Shown piece by piece: positions 17,059 to 26,315 of a stretch of DNA of 64,000 nucleotides; the stretch's first letter is position 1; each line of letters begins with the position of its first letter. Below the pieces are notes generated by a model, which ran no database searches, was not told where the DNA came from, and saw only the letters and a list, made by a program, of their open reading frames with translations. The stretch covers positions 1 to 64,000 of the forward strand of contig NZ_CANLTC010000016.1 in assembly GCF_947493865.1 (NCBI RefSeq). Reading direction: 5' to 3'. The position numbers were made by a program, and so were the translations under genes. Source of the stretch: an uncultured Halomonas sp. GTDB lineage: Bacteria > Pseudomonadota > Gammaproteobacteria > Pseudomonadales > Halomonadaceae.

Positions 17059-18447
17059 AGTATGCCAAGGGTTGGTCGTCGGGGCCTCAAGGGCCTGCAC
17101 CAAGATGTCCAGTGCCTTGATCAGCGATGCACGATTGGCAGCCGCGCTCACGCATAATCGAATCGCCTGGGGGGCTGGCTGGCTACCGATACAGAAAGGC
17201 TCGGCACTGGTGACGCGTATGCCCTGGCGCTCCAGCTGCTCGATAAGCGCTGCGGATCGCAGGCCCGTCGGCAGCTCCAGCCAGAGATGAAAACCATGGA
17301 GAGGCCCTCTCAAGGTGAATCCCGCCAAGCGCTCCCGAGCCAGGTGTTGTCTGGCAACGATTTCCTCGAGCTGCCAGACCAGTAAGCGCTCTGCCATGCC
17401 ACTGCTGATCCAGCGGCAAACGACTTCTATCATCAATGGCGGAACCATCCAGCTTTGGGCACGTTGTAATGTCGCCAGGCGTTCATGCAATCCAAGCGGT
17501 GCCCGCAGCGTTCCGATACGCAAGCCGCCCGCGATCACCTTCGACGTACTGAACAAGTAGAGTGTGCGCTCGGGCGCCAATCGGTACAGCGGTGTCCCGC
17601 GTTCTTCGGCGGGTAGGTATTGCACGCCATCCTCGACGATCCAGAAATCGTACTGCTGGGCCAACGCGATCAGACGTTCACGACGCGACTCGGAGAGACA
17701 GGTTCCCGTCGGGTTGTTCTGATCCGGGGTGACATAAACCAGCCTTGGCGGTTGCTGCTCGCACAGGCGAGCCAGTGCCTCGACATTCATCCCCGCGTCA
17801 TCCACGGGAACGCCGAGCAGCTTCAGATGCAACTGCTGGGCGGCACTGACGAACCCTGGGTAGGTGAGCGTACAGGCGGCCACTCGCTCACCTGGCTGAG
17901 CCAGGGCCTGCAGTGCCAAGAAGATACCGTGCTGCCCGCCCTGCGTAATCACCATTTCATCCGCATCGACGAGCAGCCCCAGACGAGCCATCCATTGCGC
18001 CAGTATTACGCGATGACGCGCCAACCCCTGCTCAGGCTGGTAATTCACGGCATGCAGTAACGCCAATGGATCATCAACGATGGCACCAAGCGCCTCTCTC
18101 AATCCTTGCGGTCTATCCGGGTGTGGCGGTGGCAGACTAAGACTCAGATCGATGTAATCGCGATCCTCTTCTTGTGCTATCTGACGAAACAGGACGACCG
18201 CCGACTCATTTCCGCGCACATAGGTACCGCTTCCCACCCGCGCCTCGATCAGCCCTCGCCGCTCTGCCTCGGAATAGGCGCGAGTCACCGTACCCACGGT
18301 GACGCCAAGGGCATCGGCGAGACGACGCTGGGGAGGTAGGCGCTTGCCTTCGGCTAGCTCACCCTCGGCGATTGCCTCGGCAATGGCATCCGCCAGGACA
18401 CGGTAGCGGTTACCCGTATCCGGCAAGCAAGGAACCCAAATTGTCAT
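17053..18447 (-). CDS. MocR-type (GntR-aminotransferase) transcriptional regulator
   Basis: 464 residues. Residues 10-80 are a GntR winged helix-turn-helix (ADAIAEAIAEGELAEGKRLPPQRRLADALGVTVGTVTRAY). Residues about 100-450 are a fold-type I aminotransferase domain with the PLP lysine in STSKVIAGGLRIG and the PDQNNPTGTCLS loop. MocR proteins sense an amine or amino acid through PLP and control a nearby gene. This one is divergent from a LysE/RhtB exporter at 18531, an arrangement that suggests it regulates export of that compound. A perfect palindrome overlaps its start codon. Confidence 0.92.
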   Translation of the reverse strand: MTIWVPCLPDTGNRYRVLADAIAEAIAEGELAEGKRLPPQRRLADALGVTVGTVTRAYSEAERRGLIEARVGSGTYVRGNESAVVLFRQIAQEEDRDYIDLSLSLPPPHPDRPQGLREALGAIVDDPLALLHAVNYQPEQGLARHRVILAQWMARLGLLVDADEMVITQGGQHGIFLALQALAQPGERVAACTLTYPGFVSAAQQLHLKLLGVPVDDAGMNVEALARLCEQQPPRLVYVTPDQNNPTGTCLSESRRERLIALAQQYDFWIVEDGVQYLPAEERGTPLYRLAPERTLYLFSTSKVIAGGLRIGTLRAPLGLHERLATLQRAQSWMVPPLMIEVVCRWISSGMAERLLVWQLEEIVARQHLARERLAGFTLRGPLHGFHLWLELPTGLRSAALIEQLERQGIRVTSAEPFCIGSQPAPQAIRLCVSAAANRASLIKALDILVQALEAPTTNPWHTL

Positions 18448-18456
18448 GGTGACAAT
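18440..18456. promoter_or_regulatory. palindrome over the mocR-type gene start, candidate operator
   Basis: ATTGTCATGGTGACAAT is a perfect inverted repeat of 7-bp arms with a 3-bp centre. The ATG of the MocR-type gene (complement of 18445-18447) lies inside it. Such a position would suit autoregulation. Further GTTTATT/AATAAAC half-sites lie just beyond it in the divergent promoter region. Confidence 0.4.
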
Positions 18457-18530
18457 AAACCCATTGACCGTTTATTTCTCAAGGCTATGCTATAAAAACT
18501 GCAGAATAAAGAAACATTCAATTTAATTGT

Positions 18531-19145
18531 ATGGGTACAAAAATGGAGAGTCTGGCGTTTCTAGGGCCGGCGGCGTTATACATGATCTCGATGACCATCA
18601 CGCCGGGGCCCAACAATGTGATGCTCACGGCCTCAGGGGCCAACTATGGCTATTGGCGCACCCTGCCCCATATTCTTGGCATCATGGCCGGCTGTTTCGT
18701 GCTGTTTTCGGCGATTGCGCTGGGCCTTGGCCTGCTGTTCGAACGCTATCCGCTATTTCAAAGTCTGCTCAAGATCGTCGGCAGCCTCTATCTGCTTTAT
18801 CTGGCCTGGAAGATTGCCAATGCGCCCCCACCGGACTTGAACGCTCAAGGCGAGGGGCACCCGTTGACCTTTTGGCAGGCCGCCGCTTTTCAGTTCGCCA
18901 ACCCCAAAGCCTGGATCATGGGTCTGGCGTTGATGGCCGGTTTCTTACCGGAGGGAGGAAGTACCTTGCTGAACGCCCTCCTGCTTGCCGGCTTCGCCGA
19001 ACTGATCGCACTGCCTTGCATTTCGCTATGGGCAGGATTCGGCATTGCCATTGGCCGACTCTTGCGTAGCGAACGTAGCTGGCGCATCTTCAATGGCGCC
19101 ATGGGCGCGATGACCGCCGCCTGTGTCGTATTTATCCTCGGCTAA
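18531..19145 (+). CDS. LysE/RhtB family amino acid exporter
   Basis: 204 residues with about six transmembrane helices. The N-terminal signature MISMTITPGPNNVMLTASGANYGYWRTLPHILG is diagnostic of LysE/RhtB exporters, which expel amino acids or related amines. FQFANPKAWIMGLALMAGF is the second conserved segment. It is transcribed away from the MocR-type regulator, which probably controls it. The substrate is not determinable from sequence. The start could be ATG 18531 or ATG 18543; both keep the first helix. Confidence 0.9.
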   Translation: MGTKMESLAFLGPAALYMISMTITPGPNNVMLTASGANYGYWRTLPHILGIMAGCFVLFSAIALGLGLLFERYPLFQSLLKIVGSLYLLYLAWKIANAPPPDLNAQGEGHPLTFWQAAAFQFANPKAWIMGLALMAGFLPEGGSTLLNALLLAGFAELIALPCISLWAGFGIAIGRLLRSERSWRIFNGAMGAMTAACVVFILG

Positions 19146-19175
19146 AATATTTTCATACACTCGCAATAGCACGCC

Positions 19176-19496
19176 TCAGCCACAGCGCAGATCGCTGATG
19201 CGGCCATCTTCATCCAGATAAATATTCAATCGCGCCTGGCGATAATCGAGAGTGAAGGGTTGCCCCGGCTTGAGCACACGGGCGTTATCGGCGTCACTCT
19301 GGCTGGTAAGGATCTGACGTAAGGCATCGCTGTAGTTTTGTCCGATATAGCCTTGCACTGACGTGGTATCGCATTGCTCACGACTATCCGGTTCACTCAT
19401 GCTCGGGGGGCGCGGCGCATCCTCCGGCGGGGGACCACTTGCGCAGCCAGCCGCCAATGCTGCCAGACACACTCCTGATATCAATTTTCCGATCAT
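19176..19496 (-). CDS. I78-family peptidase-inhibitor-like lipoprotein
   Basis: 106 residues. A type II signal peptide ends at LAALAAGC (lipidated Cys about residue 18), followed by a proline-rich linker. The C-terminal domain contains CDTTSVQGYIGQNYSDALRQ and then RVLKPGQPFTLDYRQARLNIYLDEDGRISDLRCG. This is the pattern of the I78 inhibitor family (Cys-flanked fold with the DxRxxRLNI motif). It is likely an envelope-anchored inhibitor of serine proteases, or a structural relative of one. Confidence 0.82.
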   Translation of the reverse strand: MIGKLISGVCLAALAAGCASGPPPEDAPRPPSMSEPDSREQCDTTSVQGYIGQNYSDALRQILTSQSDADNARVLKPGQPFTLDYRQARLNIYLDEDGRISDLRCG

Positions 19497-19705
19497 CGTA
19501 TTCTCCTTTTCTTGCTACGCATCAACCCCATATAACGTTAATGTCGTGTTGATTGTCACGCCTATTGAATAGTGGTCTTTCCCGCTCAGGATAGGCTAGT
19601 CTGGGTGTCGAGCAGGACAAGGACGGCCACATCAAGCAAATCGCTTCGGCCCGATACAGGTATCTTTCGCGTTTGAATCGCTATTGCCAGAGAGGATGGA
19701 AACTT

Positions 19706-20623
19706 ATGCTCAGATTCACCAGCTTGATCGGCATTACCCTTGGGGCGACATTGACCCTGAATTTAGCCTTGGCAGCGGACCCTTTACGGGTTGCGTCCAA
19801 GAACGACACCGAAGGCGCCCTGCTTGGCAACATGGTGATCGCGCTACTGGAAAATAGCGATTATCCCGTGGATAACAAGCTGCAACTAGGGCCGACCAAC
19901 ATCGTGCGTACGGCGCTGCTCGAAAACGAGATCGATCTGTACCCGGAATACACCGGCAATGGCGCTTTCTTCACCGATACCACCGATGACCCTGCCTGGA
20001 AGGATCACGACAAGGGGTTCGAAAAGATTCGTCAGATGGATCTCGAACAGAACGATCTAGTCTGGCTGCCCCCAGCGCCGGCCAACAATACCTGGGCCAT
20101 TGCCCTGCGCAAGGATCTGGCCGAGGAGAACAACCTCGAGACCATGGAAGACTTCGGCAAATGGATCAATGAGGGTGGCGAGGTAAAACTGGCTGCCTCC
20201 GCCGAATTCGTTGACAGCGAAGCCGCGCTACCCAGTTTCCAGCAGGCCTACGACTTCGAGCTGAGCCAGGATCAGCTACTGGTGCTCTCCGGTGGCAACA
20301 CCGCCGCGACCATCAGAGCCGCCGCGGAAGGTACCAGCGGTACCAACGCCGCCATGGTCTACGGCACCGATGGCGCCATTCAGCCCGCCGGGCTGCGGGT
20401 CATGGAGGACACCCAGGGCGTTCAGATGGTCTATGCTCCGACGGTGGTCATTCGCAAGCCGGTGCTGGATGACAACCCCGAGCTCGAAGCATTGTTTACC
20501 CCGGTTCTCGAATCCCTGGATCTCGAGACACTGCAGGAGCTTAACAGTCGTATTCAGGTCGATGGCCTGCCTGCCAAGCAGGTTGCCCAGGACTACCTTG
20601 AAGAGAATGACTTCCTGAAATAA
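19706..20623 (+). CDS. osmF: osmoprotectant ABC transporter substrate-binding protein
   Basis: About 305 residues with a signal peptide (LIGITLGATLTLNLALAAD). The mature protein shows the OsmF/YehZ/OpuCC pattern: LRVASKNDTEGALLGNMV, then LENEIDLYPEYTGNGAFF, a ligand-binding signature for quaternary amines such as glycine betaine or choline. ATG 19706 is preferred (GAGGATGGA upstream) over a TTG 33 bases earlier. It is the first gene of an osmF-yehY-yehX-yehW operon in the same order as in E. coli. In a halophile this is likely a compatible-solute importer; the ligand is inferred. Confidence 0.88.
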   Translation: MLRFTSLIGITLGATLTLNLALAADPLRVASKNDTEGALLGNMVIALLENSDYPVDNKLQLGPTNIVRTALLENEIDLYPEYTGNGAFFTDTTDDPAWKDHDKGFEKIRQMDLEQNDLVWLPPAPANNTWAIALRKDLAEENNLETMEDFGKWINEGGEVKLAASAEFVDSEAALPSFQQAYDFELSQDQLLVLSGGNTAATIRAAAEGTSGTNAAMVYGTDGAIQPAGLRVMEDTQGVQMVYAPTVVIRKPVLDDNPELEALFTPVLESLDLETLQELNSRIQVDGLPAKQVAQDYLEENDFLK

Positions 20624-20637
20624 GGATCCGGTTCAAG

Positions 20638-21840
20638 GTGTTGTCGACCCAGGTGTCCAATGGAAGGACCAGCCCTCTGGTGGCAAATCGCGTCTTGCTG
20701 ACATTGGTGGTCGCCGCGGCGATAGGCGCGGCGCTGCTCTCCTTCGTCGCCATGGCGCCCAATCGGCTCGTGTCGGGAGAGCCGATCAACCTGATTGCTG
20801 CGCTACGGCCCTGGCAGTGGATCACACTGGTTCTGCTGGCCATGCTCTTGGCAGCGTGCGCCCTTACACGGCCGCTTTCCCCTCAGGGGGCACTTTATCT
20901 GACGCTGATCGCGGCCCCTGTATGGCTTGTGCTGGTACTTTATGGGCTGGGTGACTATGCCACCCGTACGCTGCAGGAGGCCTCGGCCTCGGCTCGGGTC
21001 TCTCAGGGCGCCGCCTTCTGGATTCTGGTTTTCTGTCCGATTCTGATGATGCTCGACGCGTTCCAGCGCCTGCATACCAACCTGGCGCTGCGCGGCCTCT
21101 ATACGCTGATACTCGTTGCGATCGTGGCGGCTCTGTTCGTCTCGGGTCATCTCGATGGACTGGCGATCATGTACGAGTATGCCAACAACCGTGATCAGTT
21201 CACGGACGAGTTCATCGCGCATCTCCGTCTGGTCGCTTCGGCCCTGAGCCCGGCGTTGGCGATCGGTCTGCCGCTCGGTTTACTTGCTCATCGCCGCGCC
21301 GGGACTCGAGGCGCGCTTTTTGGCGTGCTCAACTTCTTCCAGACGATTCCCTCGATTGCCCTGTTTGCGCTGCTTGTAGCTCCCCTGGCGGCATTGAGCG
21401 AGACATTTCCGCTACTGCGGGAATTCGGCATCAAGGGCATTGGCGCCACCCCCGCCATCATCGCGCTGGTCATGTATGCGCTACTGCCCATCGTGCGCAA
21501 TACTTATGCCGGCTTTAATGGCGTTGCCGCAACGACCCTGGAAGCAGCTCGCGGCATGGGCATGACCTCCCGCCAGATTCTATGGCGAGTCGAGATCCCG
21601 TTGGCCCTGCCGGTAATCCTCGCCGGACTTCGCATCGTGACCGTGCAGGCCATTGGCCTGGCGGTGGTGGCTGCCTTGATTGGCGCGGGTGGACTCGGCG
21701 CCTTCATTTTCCAGGGGCTGGGACAATACGCCATCGATCTGGTGCTGTTGGGGGCGATACCCACCATCGCCCTGGCGGTGGTAGCGGATTTTATCTTGCA
21801 GATTCTAGTCGTACTGAGCCGACCCCCGGGGGGCCGATGA
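20638..21840 (+). CDS. yehY: osmoprotectant ABC transporter permease, YehY type
   Basis: 400 residues. The N-terminal 200 residues add several extra transmembrane helices, as in YehY. The C-terminal half is the standard permease domain with the EAA loop ([36 protein letters not shown]). It starts at GTG 20638, fourteen bases after the osmF stop. Its stop overlaps the ATPase start (ATGA). It forms the membrane channel together with YehW. Confidence 0.87.
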   Translation: MLSTQVSNGRTSPLVANRVLLTLVVAAAIGAALLSFVAMAPNRLVSGEPINLIAALRPWQWITLVLLAMLLAACALTRPLSPQGALYLTLIAAPVWLVLVLYGLGDYATRTLQEASASARVSQGAAFWILVFCPILMMLDAFQRLHTNLALRGLYTLILVAIVAALFVSGHLDGLAIMYEYANNRDQFTDEFIAHLRLVASALSPALAIGLPLGLLAHRRAGTRGALFGVLNFFQTIPSIALFALLVAPLAALSETFPLLREFGIKGIGATPAIIALVMYALLPIVRNTYAGFNGVAATTLEAARGMGMTSRQILWRVEIPLALPVILAGLRIVTVQAIGLAVVAALIGAGGLGAFIFQGLGQYAIDLVLLGAIPTIALAVVADFILQILVVLSRPPGGR

Positions 21841-22931
21841 TCGAGCTACAAGGATTGACCAAGACCTATGCCGGCAAGGATGTGGTCAAGGATGTCTCGC
21901 TGCGTATCGAAAGCGGCGAGTTCGGCGTGTTGATTGGCCCTTCCGGCTGCGGCAAGTCCACCACGCTGCGCATGATCAACCGGCTGATTCCCCTGACCCA
22001 GGGGCGTATTTTCCTGGGAGACGAAGATGTCACGGAGCTGCCCGCGGAACAGCTGCGCCGGCGCATCGGCTACGCCATCCAGTCGACGGGGTTGTTCCCG
22101 CACTGGACCGTGGCCGAGAACATCGCCGTGGTACCTGGCCTGCTCAAGTGGGACAAATCCCGCACCTCGGCGCGGGTCGATGAGCTTTTGAATCTGTTTC
22201 ACCTGGACGCCGGCGAGTTTCGCGACAAGTACCCGCACCAGCTCTCCGGGGGCCAGGCCCAGCGGGTCGGGGTTGCCCGGGCGCTGGCGGCGGACCCGGA
22301 AGTACTGCTGATGGACGAGCCCTTCGGTGCCGTCGATCCCTTGACCCGGGACGTGCTGCAAAACGAGATGCTGCGGGTTCATCAGCAGACCGGCAAGACC
22401 ATCGTCTTCGTCACTCACGACATGGACGAGGCCCTCAAGCTGGCCTCCCGCATCGCCATTCTCAATGCCGGGCGACTGGTGCAGTACGACCGCCCCATCG
22501 AACTTCTGACGCAACCCGCGGACGATTTCGTGCGTAGCTTCATCGGCAAGGCGGACCTGGGGCTGAAACTGCTGTCTCGGCGCTGGGTGCATCAGTATCA
22601 GCAGCCTGCCAGGATTCTGAAACGCCCTTCTTCCTTGGATAATGATGCGGCGTCGGCAGCCTATGGCTGGGAAGTCGATGCACAGGGGCGCGCCCTGTGC
22701 CTGCATGGCGGCCGACTGCACGCCGACGAGAGCGAACAGCGCACCCGGGTCAGCCATGAGTGGAGCGCAACCCCGGACATGACCATGAAAGAAGCCCTGT
22801 CGCGAATGGTCTGGTTTCGCGTCATGGTGCTGCCGGTACTGGATGATGAAGAACGTCTGATCGGCGAGGTGGCCATGCAGGGTGTGATGGGGCACGAACC
22901 CAGCGAACGGCAAGCCCCGGGGCAAGCGTGA
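21837..22931 (+). CDS. yehX: osmoprotectant ABC transporter ATPase, YehX type
   Basis: 364 residues. Walker [10 protein letters not shown] at residues 34-42, Q-loop in [14 protein letters not shown] signature [15 protein letters not shown], Walker B VLLMDEPF and H-loop [10 protein letters not shown] are all present. The C-terminal 110 residues resemble the regulatory tail of OpuCA/ProV-like ATPases but look weakly conserved. The start ATG overlaps the permease stop, and its stop overlaps the YehW start (ATGA at 22928-22931), so all four genes are translationally linked. Confidence 0.9.
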   Translation: MIELQGLTKTYAGKDVVKDVSLRIESGEFGVLIGPSGCGKSTTLRMINRLIPLTQGRIFLGDEDVTELPAEQLRRRIGYAIQSTGLFPHWTVAENIAVVPGLLKWDKSRTSARVDELLNLFHLDAGEFRDKYPHQLSGGQAQRVGVARALAADPEVLLMDEPFGAVDPLTRDVLQNEMLRVHQQTGKTIVFVTHDMDEALKLASRIAILNAGRLVQYDRPIELLTQPADDFVRSFIGKADLGLKLLSRRWVHQYQQPARILKRPSSLDNDAASAAYGWEVDAQGRALCLHGGRLHADESEQRTRVSHEWSATPDMTMKEALSRMVWFRVMVLPVLDDEERLIGEVAMQGVMGHEPSERQAPGQA

Positions 22932-23686
22932 TGAAAGCAGTGACCCTGCGCGCGCCGACTCAGACTCGCACCTGGCTGTTGATCGCCCTCAGTGTCCTGC
23001 TGGTGGTCCTTGTGCTTTTCATGGAAGAGCTCAAGCCGCTATTCGAGGCGGCTTTTCCGGACCTGAGATCGCCGCTTTACGATCGTGAAAGCTTCCTGCA
23101 ACTGACCCTGGATCACCTCTTGCTGGTACTGGTGTCATCGATCATTTCCGTCAGCGTGGGCGTGGGAGCCGGGCTTTTCGTGACCCGGCCCAGCGGTCGG
23201 GAGTTCGAGCCGCTGGTGTCGTCCCTGGCTGCCATCGGACAGACCTTTCCGCCGGCGGCGGTGCTCGCCATCGTCGTACCCCTGGCAGGCTTTGGCTTCA
23301 TACCCACCATCGTGGCACTGACGCTGTATGGCTTGCTGCCGGTGGTGCAGAACACCATTGCCGGGCTAGGCACCGTACCCGCTACCACGTTGGAAGCGGC
23401 CAGAGGTACCGGCATGAGCCGAACCCAGGTGCTGCTGCGGGTAGAGCTGCCTCTGGCCATGCGGGTGATCATCGCCGGCGTGCGGGTATCGGTCATCATC
23501 AATATCGGCACTGCCACCATCGGCTCGACGGTGGGGGCTCAGAGTCTGGGCACACCGATCATCGCCGGGCTCGTGGGCAATAACATCGCCTACGTGATTC
23601 AGGGAGCGGTACTGGTAGGGTTGCTTGCGATCGTGACGGATCTGTTCTTCGAGCGCCTGGAAACGCGCTTTAGTGTCGGAGGCTAG
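22928..23686 (+). CDS. yehW: osmoprotectant ABC transporter permease, YehW type
   Basis: 252 residues with five or six helices and the permease EAA loop [60 protein letters not shown] is the conserved C-terminal segment of OpuCB/YehW-type permeases. It starts at ATG 22928 within the ATPase stop overlap. It completes the four-gene importer for betaine-like solutes. Confidence 0.88.
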   Translation: MMKAVTLRAPTQTRTWLLIALSVLLVVLVLFMEELKPLFEAAFPDLRSPLYDRESFLQLTLDHLLLVLVSSIISVSVGVGAGLFVTRPSGREFEPLVSSLAAIGQTFPPAAVLAIVVPLAGFGFIPTIVALTLYGLLPVVQNTIAGLGTVPATTLEAARGTGMSRTQVLLRVELPLAMRVIIAGVRVSVIINIGTATIGSTVGAQSLGTPIIAGLVGNNIAYVIQGAVLVGLLAIVTDLFFERLETRFSVGG

Positions 23687-23742
23687 ATCAAGAATACGGG
23701 AACGGGATAGGGAGGGATACAACAGGACGCTTGGAAGCAAAT

Positions 23743-23774
23743 GCTTTACCGCCCGGGGTTACCGAGCGGTAAGC
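23743..23774 (+). terminator. hairpin downstream of the osmF operon
   Basis: GCTTTACCGC at 23743-23752 pairs with GCGGTAAGC at 23766-23774 with one bulged base and a 13-base loop. There is no T-run, so this could be a terminator-like end, an mRNA-stabilising hairpin or neither. Confidence 0.3.
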
Positions 23775-23791
23775 AGACGTGACCAACTGGC

Positions 23792-23926
23792 TCAGCTGGC
23801 AGAATCCTGAATGGCTTCGCCACCTTGCTCGATATCTTCACCCGCGCCGCTGATAGTGTTGCATCCAGCCAGCAAGCTCGCGCTCATGAGCAGAGTAAAC
23901 GTCAGCATCAAAAGCTTTTTCATCAT
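23792..23926 (-). CDS. entericidin-like lipoprotein 1
   Basis: 44 residues: a lysine-rich start, a hydrophobic segment and a lipobox ending at LLAGC, then NTISGAGEDIEQGGEAIQDSAS. This matches the entericidin A/B family of tiny, alpha-helical, outer-membrane-bound lipoproteins, often induced by stress or starvation. GGAGAAC precedes the tandem ATGs at 23926/23923. A second gene of the same type lies about 115 bases upstream on the same strand. Confidence 0.85.
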   Translation of the reverse strand: MMKKLLMLTFTLLMSASLLAGCNTISGAGEDIEQGGEAIQDSAS

Positions 23927-24041
23927 GTTCTCCTTAACGATAAAATGATTTTTTGTACGACAATAGAATGGTGGCTTTGCCACCCTTGCAAAGCCTACCA
24001 TGTAACGTTTAGTTACGCACACTGAGGCCTTACACGCTTGC

Positions 24042-24167
24042 CTAGTTCGCCGCCTCTTCGATTTCCGACCCTACCTTGCTGAGATCCTCGCCAAATCCTC
24101 GCATGGTATTACACCCTGCAAGCGACACCAGCAGCACCATCGCTGACAGCAGCAACGCATGTTTCAT
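24042..24167 (-). CDS. entericidin-like lipoprotein 2
   Basis: 41 residues, shorter than common gene-calling cut-offs. It reads MKHALLLSAMVLLVSLAGC, a lipoprotein signal peptide with lipobox SLAGC, followed by NTMRGFGEDLSKVGSEIEEAAN. The mature part is the amphipathic entericidin pattern (NTxxGxGEDxxxxGxxI) and parallels the neighbour at 23792. GGAGAAGAT lies just upstream of the ATG at 24167. It is probably an envelope stress peptide. Confidence 0.82.
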   Translation of the reverse strand: MKHALLLSAMVLLVSLAGCNTMRGFGEDLSKVGSEIEEAAN

Positions 24168-24311
24168 GTTTATCTTCTCCTGGTTCGATAAAAGACGGAT
24201 AGAAGGATGAGAGACAAGCCCGATCAGTTCAGTTATCTCTCAGGTACAGCGCGACAGCAAGTTCATTTGTCACATAAGATGACATACCGGCAGGAAATAT
24301 TCGTTCTTCCT

Positions 24312-25058
24312 TTAAAAGAATATCAACCGTACAACGATCGCAACGATGACCAGGAGCGTCAGCCGCTTGACCCAATAAGCCCCCCGCGGCCCCATGTTGA
24401 TTTTCACTGCCAGCCAGGCGCCACTCATGCTGCCCAGTGCCAGCAGTAAACCATGGCTCCAACGTACCTGATCGCTGATTATGAACAATAAAAGCGCCGG
24501 TAACGTGTAGATCAAGATGATAAAAACCTTGAACACATTGACCTGGGCCAGATCGATCTTGAGCAATCGATAGAGCACCACGATGAACAGTATGCCGACC
24601 CCGACCTGTATGAAGCCGCCATACAGGCCGATGAAAAACATCGCGAGATAGATACCCGGTGTCAGGCGCTCCGGGGTTAGAGCGCGGGTGTCGAGCCTGG
24701 GCTGAGGGAGCAGCATCATGATCGAGGCCCCAATCATTGCAACGATCAATACTGCCTCGAACAGGGCATCCGATACCTGCAGGGCAAGCCAGGCGCCGCA
24801 CAGGGAGCCGACCACCGCCGGGAGGGAGAGCCGCAGGCTGATGCCGATCTCTCCGGCGCCGGCGCGAAAGAAGCTGCCGACCGCGCTTACGCTCTGCAGC
24901 ACGATGCTCACTCGGTTGGTGCCGTTGGCCTCCTGAGGCGGCAAGCCCAGGAACATCAGCAGTGGCAGGGTCAGCATCGAGCCACCCGCGGCCAGCACAT
25001 TGATGAAACCGGCAACGCCCCCCATCGCCACCAACGCAAATGCCTCGAGCAGGGTCAT
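24312..25058 (-). CDS. TSUP (TauE/SafE) family transporter
   Basis: 248 residues and about eight transmembrane helices in two similar halves. The N-terminal GGVAGFINVLAAGGSMLTLPLLMFLGLPPQEANGTNRVSI is the first TSUP repeat, and GLYGGFIQVGVGILFIVVLYRLL is the second. TSUP proteins move small sulfur- or carbon-containing anions such as sulfite or sulfoacetate. No sulfur-metabolism gene lies nearby, so the substrate is open. GGAGAGA precedes the ATG. Confidence 0.88.
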   Translation of the reverse strand: MTLLEAFALVAMGGVAGFINVLAAGGSMLTLPLLMFLGLPPQEANGTNRVSIVLQSVSAVGSFFRAGAGEIGISLRLSLPAVVGSLCGAWLALQVSDALFEAVLIVAMIGASIMMLLPQPRLDTRALTPERLTPGIYLAMFFIGLYGGFIQVGVGILFIVVLYRLLKIDLAQVNVFKVFIILIYTLPALLLFIISDQVRWSHGLLLALGSMSGAWLAVKINMGPRGAYWVKRLTLLVIVAIVVRLIFF

Positions 25059-25140
25059 TCTCTCTCCTTGTTGTTCATTCTTGTCGCTTCCCTGATGATG
25101 TCACCCTCGGTTTCCCGTTGGTCACTACCCCAGGAGTCTC

Positions 25141-25566
25141 ATGAACGACTTCATCCTTCATCCGCGCCTGGCCGCGGATACGTACCAGGTAACGGATCTG
25201 GCATTATGTCAGGTGCGCCTGATGAACGATGCACGCTTTCCCTGGGCGATACTGGTACCGCGTCGACCCGCTATCCGCGAGGTCCACGAACTCGAGGAAA
25301 GCGAGCAAGCGCGGCTGTGGCGGGAAGCTACGATGCTGGGTCGCGGGATGCAAGCATCTCTCGGCGGGGACAAGCTCAACCTGGCCACGCTGGGCAACCA
25401 GGTGGCGCAACTGCATGTACACGTCATTCTGCGCTTTCAGGACGACGATGCCTGGCCGGGGCCGGTATGGGGCATGGGCACGCCACGACCCTATACGCAG
25501 GCTGCGCTGGACGAGATGCACCATCGCCTTCTTGCCTTGGTCGACGCTACTTTCGGCACCGGCTGA
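25141..25566 (+). CDS. HIT family protein
   Basis: 141 residues with a histidine-triad motif QLHVHVILRF (about residues 88-97), where the canonical form is HxHxH. The first histidine is replaced by glutamine, as in many bacterial HIT proteins of this subgroup. DARFPWAILVPRRPAIREVHELE is the family's conserved strand. These are nucleotide hydrolases or transferases; the substrate is unknown. GGAGTCTC precedes the ATG. Confidence 0.85.
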   Translation: MNDFILHPRLAADTYQVTDLALCQVRLMNDARFPWAILVPRRPAIREVHELEESEQARLWREATMLGRGMQASLGGDKLNLATLGNQVAQLHVHVILRFQDDDAWPGPVWGMGTPRPYTQAALDEMHHRLLALVDATFGTG

Positions 25567-25593
25567 TCGCCGGCTGCGTGCGGCGAGCTTGCC

Positions 25594-25725
25594 TTACTGT
25601 TCGTCCTCCAGGCGCGACGTGATCTCCACCAGCAGCGGGTCGAAGCGATGGGATTCAATGGCTTGACCGCCCTGGTGACCCGACAGGGTCAGCCGGGTGC
25701 CAGTCGGGATTGCACTGGCAGTCAT
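25594..25725 (-). CDS. small hypothetical protein (43 aa)
   Basis: Encodes MTASAIPTGTRLTLSGHQGG followed by QAIESHRFDPLLVEITSRLEDEQ, 43 residues with a TAA stop at 25594. It begins five bases after the stop of the lipoprotein gene on the same strand, with TGAGGCGC just before its ATG, so it looks like the second gene of that operon. No domain is recognisable. Support is the position, the ribosome site and a soluble composition; conservation is untested. Confidence 0.45.
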   Translation of the reverse strand: MTASAIPTGTRLTLSGHQGGQAIESHRFDPLLVEITSRLEDEQ

Positions 25726-25730
25726 GCGCC

Positions 25731-26315
25731 TCACTGCTGATTCTCCAGCACCCGCACCCGGGACTCGATGGAGGCGCTGAGCTCACGACAGAATTCACTG
25801 TGGTTCCGTGAGCGGGAATCCACCACGTAACCGCCGGGATCGACGATGCTGGCCTCCCGCGTGATGCTGACGTTCTGCTCGTCGATGATCACCGACAGGC
25901 GTTCGATCTCGATCGGATCGTCATGATACCCGCCGCCAATACCGCCGCCGAACCCGGTTCCGAAGCCTATCGAGAAGCCCGAGCGGCGACCGACGCTACC
26001 CCATACCGAACTGCCTCCCAGTATAGGCCTGTCCACGGCACCCAACCCCGGCTGGCGTGTTCTGCGTTCGGCACTGACGAGCCCCAGCGGCGTATCCGTG
26101 TAGCGAATGACATAGTCCCGCGCCTCAAGGGCCTCCACCGTGGCCCTGAGCCACAGTTCCCGTGAGGCTTGATCGTTGCGTGTCCAGGTGCAGGGGGCGG
26201 GTAGGGGTTCGGCATTATGTGCCAACGGGTCCGCAGGCGCCAATGACTGACACCCGGCCAACGCAAGTGCGATCACCGGGAGTATTGGTAACAATAAACG
26301 TGAGGAGTGGAACAT
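25731..26315 (-). CDS. hypothetical lipoprotein
   Basis: 194 residues with a type II signal peptide ending in ALALAGC (Cys about residue 22). The mature protein contains a glycine-rich stretch (GFSIGFGTGFGGGIGGGYHDDP) resembling soluble linkers of envelope lipoproteins, flanked by predicted beta strands (YVIRYTDTPLGLVSAERRTR and LSVIIDEQNVSITREASIV). Function is unknown. It is followed by the 43-residue gene in the same direction. Confidence 0.7.
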   Translation of the reverse strand: MFHSSRLLLPILPVIALALAGCQSLAPADPLAHNAEPLPAPCTWTRNDQASRELWLRATVEALEARDYVIRYTDTPLGLVSAERRTRQPGLGAVDRPILGGSSVWGSVGRRSGFSIGFGTGFGGGIGGGYHDDPIEIERLSVIIDEQNVSITREASIVDPGGYVVDSRSRNHSEFCRELSASIESRVRVLENQQ

